A DNA stretch of 64,000 bases from Lentisphaerota bacterium (GCA_015061615.1 SUWE01000003.1:1-64000); one strand, 5' to 3'. Counted from the first letter of the stretch, positions 1-9,490 are shown. Notes: a model not told the origin generated them from the letters alone. Made by a program: numbers and translations.

Positions 1-37
1 CGTAGCCAGACGCTCTATCCAATTGAGCTATGGGTGC
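1..37 (-). tRNA. tRNA-Arg(ACG), 5' half cut by window edge
   Basis: Reading the minus strand from 37, a seven-base acceptor strand (GCACCCA) is followed by T8, A9, a GCTC D-stem, a D-loop with GG, and the anticodon stem TCTGG. The loop begins CTACG, which places ACG at positions 34-36, so this is tRNA-Arg reading CGN codons. The window ends exactly at the anticodon, so the 3' half is outside. It lies downstream of rpsI on the same strand. Confidence 0.85.
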
Positions 38-121
38 AACGTTCTTTCTTAAACGATGCTATAATATACATCGGAAATCGGGTTTTGTCAAGCGGCAATT
101 CCCGGAATTTCCAAAATATTT

Positions 122-520
122 TTATCGTTTGGAGAACTGGAAGCGGCGGCGGGCACCCGGCTGACCGGATTTTTTACGTTCCTTGACGCGCGCATCGCGG
201 GTAACCATGCCGGCTTTCTTCAGTTCGGCACGCAGTTCTTCATCATAGCTGATCAGCGCACGGGTGATTCCGTGACGGAGCGCTCCTGCCTGACCAGCCA
301 TACCGCCGCCATCGCAGTTCGCGGCAATATCAAATTTGCCGGCGGTTCCGCTGACGGTGAAAACCTGATTGATGAAACCGCAGAGGGATTCGCTGTTGAA
401 GTAATCCGCCATCGGTTTGCCGTTGACAACAACATTTCCGCTGCCGACAGTCAAACGGACACGCGCCACGGCGCATTTGCGACGGCCGGTAGCCAGTACA
501 ACATCACTTTTCTTGACCAT
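122..520 (-). CDS. rpsI: 30S ribosomal protein uS9
   Basis: Small-subunit ribosomal protein S9, 132 residues, the usual length. The N-terminal [12 protein letters not shown] motif and the basic C-terminal tail ending in QFSKR are diagnostic; in the family this tail reaches the decoding site and contacts P-site tRNA. It starts 3 bases after the stop of rplM, the standard bacterial rplM-rpsI pair, so the two are co-transcribed and probably translationally coupled. Nothing unusual is visible. Confidence 0.98.
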   Translation of the reverse strand: MVKKSDVVLATGRRKCAVARVRLTVGSGNVVVNGKPMADYFNSESLCGFINQVFTVSGTAGKFDIAANCDGGGMAGQAGALRHGITRALISYDEELRAELKKAGMVTRDARVKERKKSGQPGARRRFQFSKR

Positions 521-523
521 GGT

Positions 524-958
524 TTATTTCTCCAAATTGACTTTAACGGGCTGCTGGGCAGCGTGCGGATGCTCGGTGCCGGCATAGACTTTCAGTTTGG
601 CGAACTGGGCGCGGCCCAGACGACCGTGAGGCATCATTCCCCAGACAGCGTCTTTGATCAGACGTTCCGGATGGGATTCACGGACTTTTTCCGCAGTGGT
701 GACAGTTCTGCCGCTGCGGTAGCCGGAGTAGTCAACATACTCTTTACGCTCGTTCTTGTGGCCGGTGAAGACCGCTTTGGAAGCGTTGATGACGATGACG
801 AACGCTCCGGTATCAATGTGCGGAGTGTAGGTCGGTTTATCTTTGCCGCGGAGCGCGTTGGCAATACGGACTGCCAAACGGCCGACGGGCATTTCAGAAG
901 CGTCGAAAAGCAAGCACTCCGGCTTGATCTCGCCTACTTTAGCCAAATAAGTTTTCAT
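524..958 (-). CDS. rplM: 50S ribosomal protein uL13
   Basis: Large-subunit protein L13, an early assembly protein. The ATG at 958 begins MKTYLAKVGEIKPECLLFDA, giving 144 residues, close to the family norm of about 142. An in-frame upstream extension to about 1051 has no family similarity and is rejected. Family blocks seen are RLAVRIANALRGKDKPTYTP and the central GYRSGRTVTTAEKVRESHPE. A purine-rich stretch (AGGTAGAGAAGA) precedes the start. It is the first gene of the rplM-rpsI operon, behind a leader of about 260 bases. Confidence 0.97.
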   Translation of the reverse strand: MKTYLAKVGEIKPECLLFDASEMPVGRLAVRIANALRGKDKPTYTPHIDTGAFVIVINASKAVFTGHKNERKEYVDYSGYRSGRTVTTAEKVRESHPERLIKDAVWGMMPHGRLGRAQFAKLKVYAGTEHPHAAQQPVKVNLEK

Positions 959-1351
959 TTTCTTCTCTACCTGATAAAAAATCTTTTCGTCAGTGTTAAT
1001 GCGCACTTGCATGTTTCTGCTGAAAACTGCCATTTTTTCGCACTCCGGCAAGTATGATTTTCACTGCCTCCAGCTTAAATCACCTCTGAAAAACCTTGCG
1101 GCTTTTCAAGTTTTCCGCATACACAACAGTACGCTGCGATTTCCGTTTGCCGAAATTGCTTTCATTTCGCGCGATGATCGGGTGCGCTACTGTGAAAACA
1201 CAATTCTTCAACGGCATTCATTTAAAATAGCACCAAAATGGTTGAATTTCAAATTTTTCTGTAAATTAATTCCGATTTTCCTGCTTTTTTGCTTTTTTTT
1301 CCGCTGATTTCCTGCGCAGCTGCTGAAATATATCTCGGAAAGTTCAACGGC
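959..1351. other. Non-coding gap: rplM leader and promoter
   Basis: This 393-base AT-rich gap lies between the end of the isomerase gene and rplM, both leftward. It holds the candidate rplM promoter at 1224-1252, which implies a 5' leader of about 260 bases. I see no convincing terminator hairpin for the isomerase operon, no small gene and no repeat. Ribosomal-protein leaders are often autoregulatory, but no known L13 leader fold was recognised. Confidence 0.5.
1224..1252 (-). promoter_or_regulatory. Candidate promoter for rplM-rpsI
   Basis: On the minus strand TTGAAA (1252-1247), a 17-base spacer and TATTTT (1229-1224) form a sigma70-like promoter. The predicted start near 1217 gives a leader of about 260 bases before rplM. 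It follows the same pattern as the other promoters in this window. Confidence 0.45.
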
Positions 1352-2239
1352 TCATTGCGCCAGAGATTTCCGGAATTTCTCTCTTGCCTGCATGATTTCT
1401 TTGCAGTTTTCAAGAAAATAAAAGGAGTCTTCCGTCTGGCGGATGGCGAAAACGGGGTCGGCAACGTGACTCACTTTCTCTCCAAGCTGGTACATTGTTT
1501 CGCTGATAAGCAGCACATCGTGCGGAATCTCTTTTATCGCCGCCATTACCTCATCCCACCGGATTATTCCCTGACCGGCGAACCAGTGCATCTCATCAAC
1601 TCCGTCATAGTCGCAGATATGGAAACTTTTCAACCGCGGCGCAAGGCGTCTGATTATCGCCGGAAGTTCTCTGTACCGGTGCATGATATGATTCACATCC
1701 AGGCAGATACCGATATATTTTCCGGGGAATCCGTCGACGAGTGCTTCAAGTTCCTCCTCACAGTTTCCGAGGCAGGTGCGCGGCAGATACTCCACATTTA
1801 TGGATATATCCAGCTTTTCCGCCACCGGCATAAGTTCCTCAAGACTCCTGCGGCACTGGATGATGCGTGCCGGATGGGTTTCCATCGGCGGCTCATTGCT
1901 CGCATGAAGTGTGACATGTCCGCCCAGCAGATCTGGATTGTCGAGCATAAGTCTGCTCATGCGGGAGACAACATCTTTGCGGATATCTTCCTCGAGTGCC
2001 GACGGATCCCAGCGCATTCCGCCGCCGTAAAAGGGCATGTGGGCGCTGACGGGGACGATATCCCCGTCGGCAACCGCCTGATGCAAAAGTGCAAGAGCGG
2101 CGTTGTTTTCTTCATTGTCAGGCAGTTCACCCCAGAGCTGGGTTTCCACCTTTTTCAGATCGCAGATGCCAAAGGCATTACGCAGTTTTTCATTGAAATA
2201 CCGGTCAAACGAACCGAGAGATGCAGCATAAGTAATCAT
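1352..2239 (-). CDS. Sugar-phosphate isomerase/epimerase-like TIM barrel
   Basis: A 295-residue cytosolic protein of the xylose isomerase-like TIM-barrel superfamily (AP endonuclease family 2). Likely metal-ligand segments are INVEYLPR, IGICLDVNH, SFHICDYDG and LISETMYQ; these supply the Glu, Asp, His and Glu ligands typical of the fold. The reaction is probably isomerisation or epimerisation of a keto-sugar, but the substrate cannot be read from sequence. It is the last gene of a four-gene leftward operon, and its ATG overlaps the TGA of the secreted DUF4091 gene by four bases, so coupled translation is likely. Confidence 0.8.
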   Translation of the reverse strand: MITYAASLGSFDRYFNEKLRNAFGICDLKKVETQLWGELPDNEENNAALALLHQAVADGDIVPVSAHMPFYGGGMRWDPSALEEDIRKDVVSRMSRLMLDNPDLLGGHVTLHASNEPPMETHPARIIQCRRSLEELMPVAEKLDISINVEYLPRTCLGNCEEELEALVDGFPGKYIGICLDVNHIMHRYRELPAIIRRLAPRLKSFHICDYDGVDEMHWFAGQGIIRWDEVMAAIKEIPHDVLLISETMYQLGEKVSHVADPVFAIRQTEDSFYFLENCKEIMQAREKFRKSLAQ

Positions 2240-4608
2240 TTTTTATCAGCTTTCAACATGGATTCGATCATGCCGGCGATTTGCGCTTTTGCATTTTCTA
2301 TCGTACCGTATTCAGAGGTCTGCTCATGCCATGCGGGCGAGACAGTTTTTACGATACGGTCAAGTTCTTTTTGAGCCGCCGCCGCTGTTCCGGTATCCCC
2401 GGCTTTCTTTATAAGATTTTTGAGGATAACAAGGTAATCGTAATCGCCCACAGTGAGTGCAAAGTTCACCATACGCATACTGCGCTGGGGGAGGGCGTCG
2501 ATACCGTCCTCAGGGGGATAATAGATACAGCCGGAGTAATCATCACCGGGGCGCCAATCTTTGACCCACGCGTTGACGCTCCACTGGTGATAGCCGGAAA
2601 TTCCACCGTCAAAACTTTTCCATGCCACGCCGCGAACCTTGCTCAGACGGATGCCGCCGGTCATGAAATCGTTGTCGTAAATCCAGATTTCCTTGTTGCT
2701 GATATCCATTTTGTCCTTGATGCACTTGAAAAATATATCCATGTGCGGAGCTATGATATCGCTCACTTCAACAAGCTCTTTTATTCTGGGATTGAAACCG
2801 TTGATGGTGGCAAAGGTGCGGAGTTTCGGCGCCGCTTTTTTGCTGATTCTGGAGTAATGTATCTGCGACTTGAGTTTATCGGCGATATGGCACTCATCGC
2901 CGATCTGCCACAATACTTTATCGATCAGTCCCGCTGGTTCAAACGCCCGCTGCACTGCATCGGCAAACATACTCATTGCCGCATCAAGTTCGGGTGACAT
3001 ATCTTTGAGGTTGCGGAATTTTGTACAGCGGAAACTGCCATGCACACGGAAACGCTGGGTTCCGTTGTATTTTTTGAACTCCTGTTTGATATTCCATGCG
3101 GCGTTGCTGGTGAGTTTGCCGTTTTTGTCGTAAAAAACTCCGCAGGAAAGCGCCGGATGAATGCGCAGAAATGCGACATCTTTTTTGCAGAACTCCCCTG
3201 CCGCGGCTTTGTCTTTGGAAAATTTATCCGCATACGGACCGGAAATGAGAAAATCTCCGTAATATGCCGCTTGTTCAGGCAGGGTAAAACCGTAGACCCT
3301 GATTGCCAGAGGGAGTGTCTGCGCCATACCGTCGGCGGAAATTTCCACACTGCCCTGATAGATACCCGCAGGAGTTTTGGCAGGTATCTTGCCGCTGATA
3401 AGAAATCCGTTGTGTTTGTTCGCTTCAAGTTCCGCAGGAATGGTACGCAGCAGACGGTCGGCATATTCACCGGATACTGAACAGCTGTTCAGGGGGGCGT
3501 TGCGGGGAATGGATACGATGCTTTCCACCGCAAATTTATCCGCACTGAGTTTTTTTCCGTCGGCGGAAACAAAGTCGTTGAGTTTGATTTTGAAATTTTT
3601 CAGCTTTTTCGCCGGAGTAACTACCAGTTCTTCGGCAATAAACTCGTTGCCGGCACCGGAAATCTGCCATTTGCCGCATTCCGCTGACGGCAGCGGAGAC
3701 TCCGCCGGGAGCAGTTCCGGAGCCATGCGCCAGAAGACGGTTCCAGCATTGGCGGCAAGACGTTTGCCGGTCGTGACCTGCGGGCGCGGGTCGGGACGGC
3801 GCACGGATTTGGATATATCCTCACCGAAAATCTTTTTGCGCGCTTCATTTGCCGCCGTGACCGGATCGCTGTCGTTGAAAAGTGCAAAGTAGACGGTCAA
3901 CGGTATTTTGTCACCTTTTTTCAGGTTGCGGTTGCAGAATCCGGGCAGGTGGACACTGTTCCAGCGGAAAAATGCGCCCATGTTCTTATCGGCGTAAAGC
4001 GAGTGATCGACGATGACGGCAAAGCCGTTTCTGCCGCTTTCATCGGTACAGATCATCACGTCTCCCTGAACGGGATTGTGACGGTCGCGGCGGGTGGTTC
4101 CGATTTTTTCATTGCCCCGGAGCAGATAAACTTTTGTAAACTCTTTTTCAGGGGAAAAAGAGATGAAGAAACTTTCGATATAGTTATCCTGCAAAGATTC
4201 CCATGTTCCTTCGTACTTGAAGATGGCACTGTCCGGCAGGAGCGAGCATTTGCGCTCAATGAGAAAGTGTTCGTTGCGGATAGTGACCGCGGTTGCAGGA
4301 TTTTTGAAGTCGAACTTTTCCAGTTTGTTGAATCCCGCAGGAACATGGTCGGTGCCGTCGGATTTTTTCGGGAGCGAGTGAACATTCCACTGACCGCAGG
4401 TGAAATACGCGGCGCTGATGCGCTTGATGAAGTTCCGGGCTGGTTTCAGTGTCCGCAGAGATTCCAGACGGGTACTGCGGTTGAATTTGACTTCGACGAA
4501 ACCGGCGGCTTTTTTGTTGTACATCAAACTGTTGTCAACCGGCAGTTCAACGGCAGATGCCGCAGAAAAAACTCCTGCTATTGCCAGTAAAACAAAATTT
4601 TTCATCAT
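2236..4608 (-). CDS. Secreted DUF4091 glycosidase-like protein
   Basis: A 790-residue exported protein. Residues 1-19 form a signal peptide ending ASA. A beta-rich N-terminal half leads to a TIM-barrel-like region (FLRIHPALS, VLWQIGDECHI near the middle). The last 150 residues resemble DUF4091: GVAWKSFDGGISGYHQWSVN, then IYYPPEDGIDALPQRSMRMV and VGDYDYLVIL. DUF4091 is common at the C-terminus of uncharacterised secreted glycoside hydrolase-like proteins. The ATG at 4608 has GGAGG nine bases upstream. It sits 14 bases after a pseudopilin gene and overlaps the isomerase gene. A role in extracytoplasmic glycan breakdown is inferred; the substrate is unknown. Confidence 0.8.
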   Translation of the reverse strand: MMKNFVLLAIAGVFSAASAVELPVDNSLMYNKKAAGFVEVKFNRSTRLESLRTLKPARNFIKRISAAYFTCGQWNVHSLPKKSDGTDHVPAGFNKLEKFDFKNPATAVTIRNEHFLIERKCSLLPDSAIFKYEGTWESLQDNYIESFFISFSPEKEFTKVYLLRGNEKIGTTRRDRHNPVQGDVMICTDESGRNGFAVIVDHSLYADKNMGAFFRWNSVHLPGFCNRNLKKGDKIPLTVYFALFNDSDPVTAANEARKKIFGEDISKSVRRPDPRPQVTTGKRLAANAGTVFWRMAPELLPAESPLPSAECGKWQISGAGNEFIAEELVVTPAKKLKNFKIKLNDFVSADGKKLSADKFAVESIVSIPRNAPLNSCSVSGEYADRLLRTIPAELEANKHNGFLISGKIPAKTPAGIYQGSVEISADGMAQTLPLAIRVYGFTLPEQAAYYGDFLISGPYADKFSKDKAAAGEFCKKDVAFLRIHPALSCGVFYDKNGKLTSNAAWNIKQEFKKYNGTQRFRVHGSFRCTKFRNLKDMSPELDAAMSMFADAVQRAFEPAGLIDKVLWQIGDECHIADKLKSQIHYSRISKKAAPKLRTFATINGFNPRIKELVEVSDIIAPHMDIFFKCIKDKMDISNKEIWIYDNDFMTGGIRLSKVRGVAWKSFDGGISGYHQWSVNAWVKDWRPGDDYSGCIYYPPEDGIDALPQRSMRMVNFALTVGDYDYLVILKNLIKKAGDTGTAAAAQKELDRIVKTVSPAWHEQTSEYGTIENAKAQIAGMIESMLKADKK

Positions 4609-4622
4609 TTGTTATTGCCTCC

Positions 4623-5300
4623 TTATTTAAGACCTTTGCCGGTTCCGTAGTACCAATCTTTGTAGGTCGATGCCATTACCATTGTTTTATTGACGGTATC
4701 CACATGTCCGTCAAGAAAGAGGTAGTTCGCCCCGTTCTGATTGTTGTGCAGAAAGGTCAGACGGTTTTTATCCGCCTCTTCATAAAATGAGTACCAGTAT
4801 TTCGTTTCTGCGACATAGGGAACTTTAGTCGGAGTCACCCCCTGATTGCGGGCAATAAAGGTCTTTTTTCCGCAGACGGCGCTGTTGATGCCTTTGCCGT
4901 AGTGGACATTATAGACATTATAAAATCCCACCTGATTGCCCAGACCTTCGGCAGTGTCGCAGGTGAAATAGAATTGAGCTGACTTCTTGAATGCAATAAC
5001 ATTTGTTTCTCCGGCGGCGGCAATGTATCCCAGATATCCGAGTCTGCCGCCCCAGTAGGTGAGGAACCCTTCTGATGATGCCCAGGTGTTGTCGCTGTGT
5101 TTGATTATCCAGTCGTCGTTGTCATCAGTGTAGCTGTTCAGCACGGTGTAGAGCTGTTTGTGACGGCTGATACAGTCGGCACTTCTGCCCCGCTCACGGG
5201 CGCTGTTCAGTGCCGGAAGCAATATCGCCGCCAGTATGGCGATAATGGCGATAACTACCAGAAGTTCGATCAGGGTGAATCGTTTTTGGCTTTTTTTCAT
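4623..5300 (-). CDS. Type II pseudopilin-like protein, copy 1
   Basis: A 225-residue protein with a class III prepilin leader: MKKSQKR, then [13 protein letters not shown] and the small-residue helix ending [15 protein letters not shown]. Glu5 of the mature form is present, but the residue before the cleavage point is Arg, not the usual Gly. The C-terminus has His-x11-Asp-Gly followed by HVD, the signature seen in the large PVC pseudopilin families. The ATG at 5300 is chosen because AGGAG lies seven bases upstream and the leader then has normal length. It lies between the regulator gene and the secreted DUF4091 gene in one operon. No secretion machinery genes are nearby, so the partner apparatus is unknown. 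Confidence 0.85.
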   Translation of the reverse strand: MKKSQKRFTLIELLVVIAIIAILAAILLPALNSARERGRSADCISRHKQLYTVLNSYTDDNDDWIIKHSDNTWASSEGFLTYWGGRLGYLGYIAAAGETNVIAFKKSAQFYFTCDTAEGLGNQVGFYNVYNVHYGKGINSAVCGKKTFIARNQGVTPTKVPYVAETKYWYSFYEEADKNRLTFLHNNQNGANYLFLDGHVDTVNKTMVMASTYKDWYYGTGKGLK

Positions 5301-5331
5301 ATCTGACTCCTTTTTTTGTTTGGTGGTTGAC

Positions 5332-6450
5332 TTATCTTTTACAGACACTGTTGCCGTGCAGGAGCAAAGGACGCATATATGTCACTCTGTTCACTGTCAC
5401 TGAACGGTGTTCTATATCTTCAATGATCTCTTTCGCCGCCTGTACAAAGACTTCGATCTTACGGGCGCAGAAACCTTCATAAAGCATTTGGGTACTGCTG
5501 CGGTTGGTGCGGCTGACACGGCACATCAAGCCTACATCCTGCGGAACTTTGAAGCCCAGCTCCTCAAGGGCGAGCCGGGTCTGTTCAGCACGGAATTTAT
5601 CCTGACAGATTATCGCATCGGGGGGATCGTCAGAGGTGAAAAGTTTTTCCAGATGCGGCTTGAAACTGCATAATCCGAATGGTTCATTGCACAATTCGCC
5701 GTTGATTTTTTGCCGATCCCAGAAGATGACGAAATCTTCGCGGAATGGAAGATCAAATTGCTGAAGTCCTGCACGGTAACCAAGCAGCGTGTCCAGCACC
5801 GGACGGGATGATGCTTCATCAGACAGAATCGCGATTTTTCTGTAACCGAGCGAATAGAGGTGCTTCACACTCAATTCACCGATTCCCCGTGAATCTTCCA
5901 GAACCCAGCTGCAATCCAATGCGGGGTTGTAACAGTTGATCCCGATGCACGGTTTATCTGCAAAGTGTTGGTTGAAAAACTCTTCAGAAATATTCCCTTC
6001 AAAAATGATGCCGCCGATATCAGGAGCAGAAAGATCAAGCGGGATCTTCCAATCCATGCCGACATGTGCCGCACGGAAACTGTACCCTGCGGGCGAAAGT
6101 ATCGTGGTCATACTGTCATGCAATGAGCGGAATTTTGATTTATGTATGAAGGTTTCTTTGGAGTAAAGCGAAGAGAATGAGAGGTAGACGATCTCCTTGC
6201 CCAGCTCTTTGACTTCAGGTTTCTGTATCCGTTCAGATTCAGGTCGGACAAAGGTGCCGCTGCCGCGTTTTCTGAAAATCAAACCGTCGGATTCCAGATT
6301 GGCAAGCGCTTTGCGTACCGAACTGCGGCTTATGCCGTAACGGGCGGCAAGGGTATCTTCGGTATGCAAACGGTGATAATCAGGGAGAAATCCTGATATT
6401 ATCTGCATACGCAATTCTTTTTCCAATTTGTAATAAGTGTGGATCCCCAT
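5332..6450 (-). CDS. GntR/LacI-type (AraR-like) regulator
   Basis: A 372-residue transcription factor. Residues 1-75 are a GntR winged helix: [20 protein letters not shown] followed by [17 protein letters not shown]. Residues about 90-370 form a LacI/periplasmic-binding-type effector domain ([37 protein letters not shown]). This architecture is that of AraR, a sugar-responsive repressor. It is the first gene of the operon it probably controls. A strong promoter with an imperfect CTG...CAG palindrome over the -10 box lies directly upstream, which suggests autoregulation. The sugar effector is not identifiable. Confidence 0.88.
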   Translation of the reverse strand: MGIHTYYKLEKELRMQIISGFLPDYHRLHTEDTLAARYGISRSSVRKALANLESDGLIFRKRGSGTFVRPESERIQKPEVKELGKEIVYLSFSSLYSKETFIHKSKFRSLHDSMTTILSPAGYSFRAAHVGMDWKIPLDLSAPDIGGIIFEGNISEEFFNQHFADKPCIGINCYNPALDCSWVLEDSRGIGELSVKHLYSLGYRKIAILSDEASSRPVLDTLLGYRAGLQQFDLPFREDFVIFWDRQKINGELCNEPFGLCSFKPHLEKLFTSDDPPDAIICQDKFRAEQTRLALEELGFKVPQDVGLMCRVSRTNRSSTQMLYEGFCARKIEVFVQAAKEIIEDIEHRSVTVNRVTYMRPLLLHGNSVCKR

Positions 6451-6480
6451 AACTCTTTACCGCTGCTTTTGCAATAAATT

Positions 6481-6516
6481 CTGCTATACTTTACAACAGC
6501 GGGGGATTTTTGTCAA
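6481..6516 (-). promoter_or_regulatory. Promoter and candidate operator of the GntR operon
   Basis: On the minus strand TTGACA (6516-6511), a 17-base spacer and TAAAGT (6493-6488) form the promoter. The 19-base segment 6481-6499 is an imperfect inverted repeat (CTGCTATAC...ACAACAG, six of nine position pairs matching) that covers the -10 box. This is a plausible repressor site for the regulator encoded 31 bases downstream. Confidence 0.6.
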
Positions 6517-6541
6517 GAAAAAAAGCACTTTTTCAGTGCTT
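6517..6541 (-). terminator. Intrinsic terminator of the 6551-9877 operon
   Basis: On the minus strand AAGCACT, a five-base loop and AGTGCTT are followed by an uninterrupted T run (6524-6518). It lies ten bases after the stop of the 6551 gene. Its T run ends one base before the -35 box of the next operon, a very compact junction. Confidence 0.8.
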
Positions 6542-6550
6542 GAAGTTGTG

Positions 6551-7192
6551 TTAATTTGTATGAGTTTTTTCCGGAGCTGCTTTGTTTTCTTTTTTGTGTT
6601 TCCAGGGGGCATCTTCACCGTCGTAGGATAAGCCGTGCTTTACCATCCACGCATCGAAACGCTCCATTTGTATGCGTATCGGTTTCCAGTAGCGCACTGC
6701 CGCCGCCGCTCCTGCTCCGATAAACAGGGGAATGATGAAGGAAAATATGCAGCACCCCAGAGCGTAATTTCTCTTTTTTACCGTTGGCGCGGTAACGTTG
6801 GGGATCGCCGCCGGAGTGAACGCATCCGGCTTTTTGGCCATCAGCTCCGGGGGCAGTGCCGCTTTGCGGGAAAACGGTTTGGTTTTTGCTTTGGTTTCTT
6901 CCTTCTGTTCCGGTTGGGGCGCCGGCTTTGCGGCAAGTTTTATTTCCGGTACGTCAAGGGTTGCGGCAATTTCCGCACTGTCACACATTTCCGGCGGAGT
7001 GTTCTGCGGCATAACGGGGGTGACGAAAGGCTTTTCATCCGCTTCCTCATCCACGATTATTTCGATACGCGGGGCGGAGAAGGTGAACTCCCGTGTCGCC
7101 GTATTTTCTTCCGTATCCTGAGTTTTTTTCTGCGGAGCGGCGCTCCGTCTGGTCAGTTGGATATCGTCGATATCAAAATCATTATCCGTCAT
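6551..7192 (-). CDS. Single-pass membrane protein, unknown
   Basis: A 213-residue protein I do not recognise. The first 140 residues are charged and proline-rich, with low complexity and no signal peptide. A single hydrophobic segment (GCCIFSFIIPLFIGAGAAAA, about residues 147-166) is followed by a short basic, tryptophan-containing tail. This predicts a C-terminally anchored protein with a large cytoplasmic disordered part. It is the last gene of the lipoprotein-PhoH-NAGPA operon, starting one base after the preceding stop. A terminator follows. No function is proposed. Confidence 0.6.
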   Translation of the reverse strand: MTDNDFDIDDIQLTRRSAAPQKKTQDTEENTATREFTFSAPRIEIIVDEEADEKPFVTPVMPQNTPPEMCDSAEIAATLDVPEIKLAAKPAPQPEQKEETKAKTKPFSRKAALPPELMAKKPDAFTPAAIPNVTAPTVKKRNYALGCCIFSFIIPLFIGAGAAAAVRYWKPIRIQMERFDAWMVKHGLSYDGEDAPWKHKKENKAAPEKTHTN

Positions 7193-7193
7193 T

Positions 7194-8081
7194 TTACTTA
7201 TCCGCTTTGATAACGCCCAGAGATGAACCTACCGGACGGATAACTCCCATCGGCTGATGATTGAGCATTTTTGCTTTTTTCTCAACTTTATCCCAGATGA
7301 CGAAACTGCTTGAGCCGCCGCCATCCATATTCACGCCGTTTGCCGCGCCGAGATAGCGCAGTATATTGCCGACTTCGCGGACGGTACAGCCCATGCTGAA
7401 ATCCTTCTGTCTGCCGTCGATGACCATAAAGTACATGTAGCGTTTATCCGCCGATAATCCGATCCCGGTACGCGGCGCAAGATATTTGCTTTTGTCGCTC
7501 AGATCAAGTTCTCCGTTGACCAGTACGCTGTGGAAACAGGTTATCGCCTGCGCCACAGCCGAAAGGTCTTCACCCTCTTTGACTTCGCGCAGTTCTATTC
7601 TGCCGTCTTTGTAAAAGAGGAACGAGGGGCGGTTGTTGGGACGTTTCGGGGAAACGACCACACCGTCGGAAATGAGCAATCCCAGATTGGTGGCGTAAAT
7701 ACTCGGAGTCTTATCCCACGGCGCCCAGCCGGTAGCATTGATCGCGGCGATCATATTGCGGCCGCTTTTCTGTGCTTCGGTCATGAAGTCGACCGTTTTC
7801 TGACGGAGCGTATGGATTTTCAAATGGGGATGAGTAGGAATGGTTTCTCCGTAATTAACCGCCTTTTTCGCTGTGGCAAAACGGTAATTTCCGGATAAAT
7901 CTATCCGCATCACCCAGATACGCATCAGACGCGGAGACTCTTTTTTGAAGTTTCCGAAAACGATTCCGTCATCAAGTTTCTGCGCTTTGCTCCAATCGTA
8001 TTTCCCTTCATCCCACCACTCTGCGCGGAGCAGGGTGATACTGAACACAAAAGTCAGAAAGAGTGCCGTAAATTTTTTCAT
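7194..8081 (-). CDS. Secreted NAGPA-like phosphodiester glycosidase
   Basis: A 295-residue protein with an N-terminal signal peptide (MKKFTALFLTFVFSITLLRA). The body matches the NAGPA (phosphodiester glycosidase, DUF2233) family: NMIAAINATGW, PRTGIGLSADKRYMYFMVID and the hallmark GVNMDGGGSSSF near the C-terminus. Characterised family members cleave sugar-1-phosphodiester bonds; bacterial substrates are mostly unknown. An in-frame TTG at 8096 would add five residues. The ATG at 8081 is preferred because AAGGAT lies just upstream and the signal peptide then starts correctly. The gene follows the PIN-PhoH gene by 11 bases. Confidence 0.88.
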   Translation of the reverse strand: MKKFTALFLTFVFSITLLRAEWWDEGKYDWSKAQKLDDGIVFGNFKKESPRLMRIWVMRIDLSGNYRFATAKKAVNYGETIPTHPHLKIHTLRQKTVDFMTEAQKSGRNMIAAINATGWAPWDKTPSIYATNLGLLISDGVVVSPKRPNNRPSFLFYKDGRIELREVKEGEDLSAVAQAITCFHSVLVNGELDLSDKSKYLAPRTGIGLSADKRYMYFMVIDGRQKDFSMGCTVREVGNILRYLGAANGVNMDGGGSSSFVIWDKVEKKAKMLNHQPMGVIRPVGSSLGVIKADK

Positions 8082-8092
8082 AACAATATCCT

Positions 8093-9478
8093 TCAAAGTT
8101 TTTTTGCCGCCAGCGCCGCAAGTTCACTGCGTTCGCTTTTGCGCAACGTCACATGACCGTAGATATTTTCGCCTTTGAGCCGCTCGACAGTGTAGCTCAA
8201 ACCGTTGCCCGATGAATCCAGGTAAGGGTTGTCGATCTGCGCCGGGTCGCCGGTAAGCACCATTTTGGAACCGCTGCCGCAACGGCTGATGATCGTCTTC
8301 ACCTCGTGCGGAGTGAGATTCTGCGCTTCGTCGATGATGATGAACTGATTGGGAATGCTTCTGCCGCGGATATAGGTCAATGCTTCAAGCTCTATTTTGC
8401 GGGAGTTCAGCAGACTTTCAGCCGAACAGCGCGAGGAGCTTTTCGGTTTGCGCTCCGCTTCACCGCCGGTGAGGAACTCCAGATTGTCGAAAATCGGCTG
8501 CATCCACGAAGCAAGTTTGGCATCTTTACTGCCGGGGAGAAAACCGATATCGTTCCCCAGCGGTATCACCGGACGGGAAACGAGGATCTTTTCGTAACTG
8601 CCGCCGTCGAGGGTCTGGGCGAGCGCCGCCGCCAGAGCAAGCAGAGTTTTTCCGGTTCCGGCGCCGCCGAGAAGCGTCACCAGTTTTATTTCCGGATCAA
8701 GGAGCAGATCAAGCGCCATTTTCTGCTCTTTATTACGGGGGGAAAGGTTCCAGACCTTTTCCGTTTTATGGGAAATCAGCTGTAATTTGCCGGAACAGTT
8801 TTTCCGCATGAGCAGCTGTTTTTTCTCATCGGTCTGAGATATCAGATTGACAAATCCGTTGGTGAATATCTCCTCTGCCGCTGTGCCGGAAAGTTCCTTT
8901 TTGCTGTACGCTTCATCAATAAGTTTCTGCGGCACGCTTTTTTCGCTGAATCCGGTGTAACGTTCAACTTCTCTCACCTTTTCGCGCTCAAAATCCATCA
9001 CCTTCAGACCGAGGGCATCGGCTTTGAGGCGCAAATTTATATCCTTGCTGATAAAGACCACATGTCTGCCGCGACTGCGCAGGAAACAGGCAACACGCAG
9101 GATGCGGTTATCCGGTGAGTCGATAAGCAGTTCATTGTCAAAAACTTTATCCGCCTCTTTTGTGTTGCCGTTTTCCAGCATCCCGGCGCCGAGAACAAAG
9201 AGTTTGCCTGTGGCATCCGGAGTTATTTCCGCAAGCGGCAGACCGCGTTCAGGATTGCCTGAACAGCCGGGGAACTTTTCGCGCAAACGGTCAAGAAGGC
9301 GTATCACCCGGCGGGCATTGCGGCCGAGTTCGTCGGAGTTTTTTTTGAACTTATCCAGCTCCTCAATGACCGCCATGGGGATAACGACATCATTATCCTT
9401 GAAACAGCTGATGCTGGCGGAGCTGTGCAAAAGCACATTTGTATCCAGCACGAATGCTTTTATTTTCCCCTGAGCCAT
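8093..9478 (-). CDS. PIN domain-PhoH ATPase fusion
   Basis: A 461-residue cytosolic protein. Residues 6-160 form a PIN ribonuclease domain (FVLDTNVLLH with Asp12, then the acidic segments DSPDNRIL and FISKDINLRLKA). Residues 245-461 are a PhoH P-loop ATPase with Walker A GGAGTGKT at 271-278 and Walker B IIIDEAQNL. This PhoH2-type arrangement is associated with RNA unwinding and cleavage in characterised relatives. The ATG at 9478 has GAGGAG eight bases upstream; a GTG at 9487 overlaps that site and is rejected. It is the second gene of a four-gene operon. A separate single-domain PhoH is encoded at 20302. Confidence 0.93.
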   Translation of the reverse strand: MAQGKIKAFVLDTNVLLHSSASISCFKDNDVVIPMAVIEELDKFKKNSDELGRNARRVIRLLDRLREKFPGCSGNPERGLPLAEITPDATGKLFVLGAGMLENGNTKEADKVFDNELLIDSPDNRILRVACFLRSRGRHVVFISKDINLRLKADALGLKVMDFEREKVREVERYTGFSEKSVPQKLIDEAYSKKELSGTAAEEIFTNGFVNLISQTDEKKQLLMRKNCSGKLQLISHKTEKVWNLSPRNKEQKMALDLLLDPEIKLVTLLGGAGTGKTLLALAAALAQTLDGGSYEKILVSRPVIPLGNDIGFLPGSKDAKLASWMQPIFDNLEFLTGGEAERKPKSSSRCSAESLLNSRKIELEALTYIRGRSIPNQFIIIDEAQNLTPHEVKTIISRCGSGSKMVLTGDPAQIDNPYLDSSGNGLSYTVERLKGENIYGHVTLRKSERSELAALAAKKL

Positions 9479-9490
9479 ATTCAGCACTCC

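Noticed and set aside
272-1057. A 261-codon plus-strand frame antisense to rpsI and rplM
   Set aside because: Both opposite-strand genes are certain ribosomal proteins, and the antisense product has no recognisable domain.
959-1223. A known L13 ribosomal leader element
   Set aside because: No recognised secondary structure or motif was found by eye; only a long leader can be stated.
1289-2374. A 361-codon plus-strand frame antisense to the isomerase gene
   Set aside because: The minus-strand product has a clear TIM-barrel family pattern and an operon overlap; the plus-strand frame is a by-product of codon bias.
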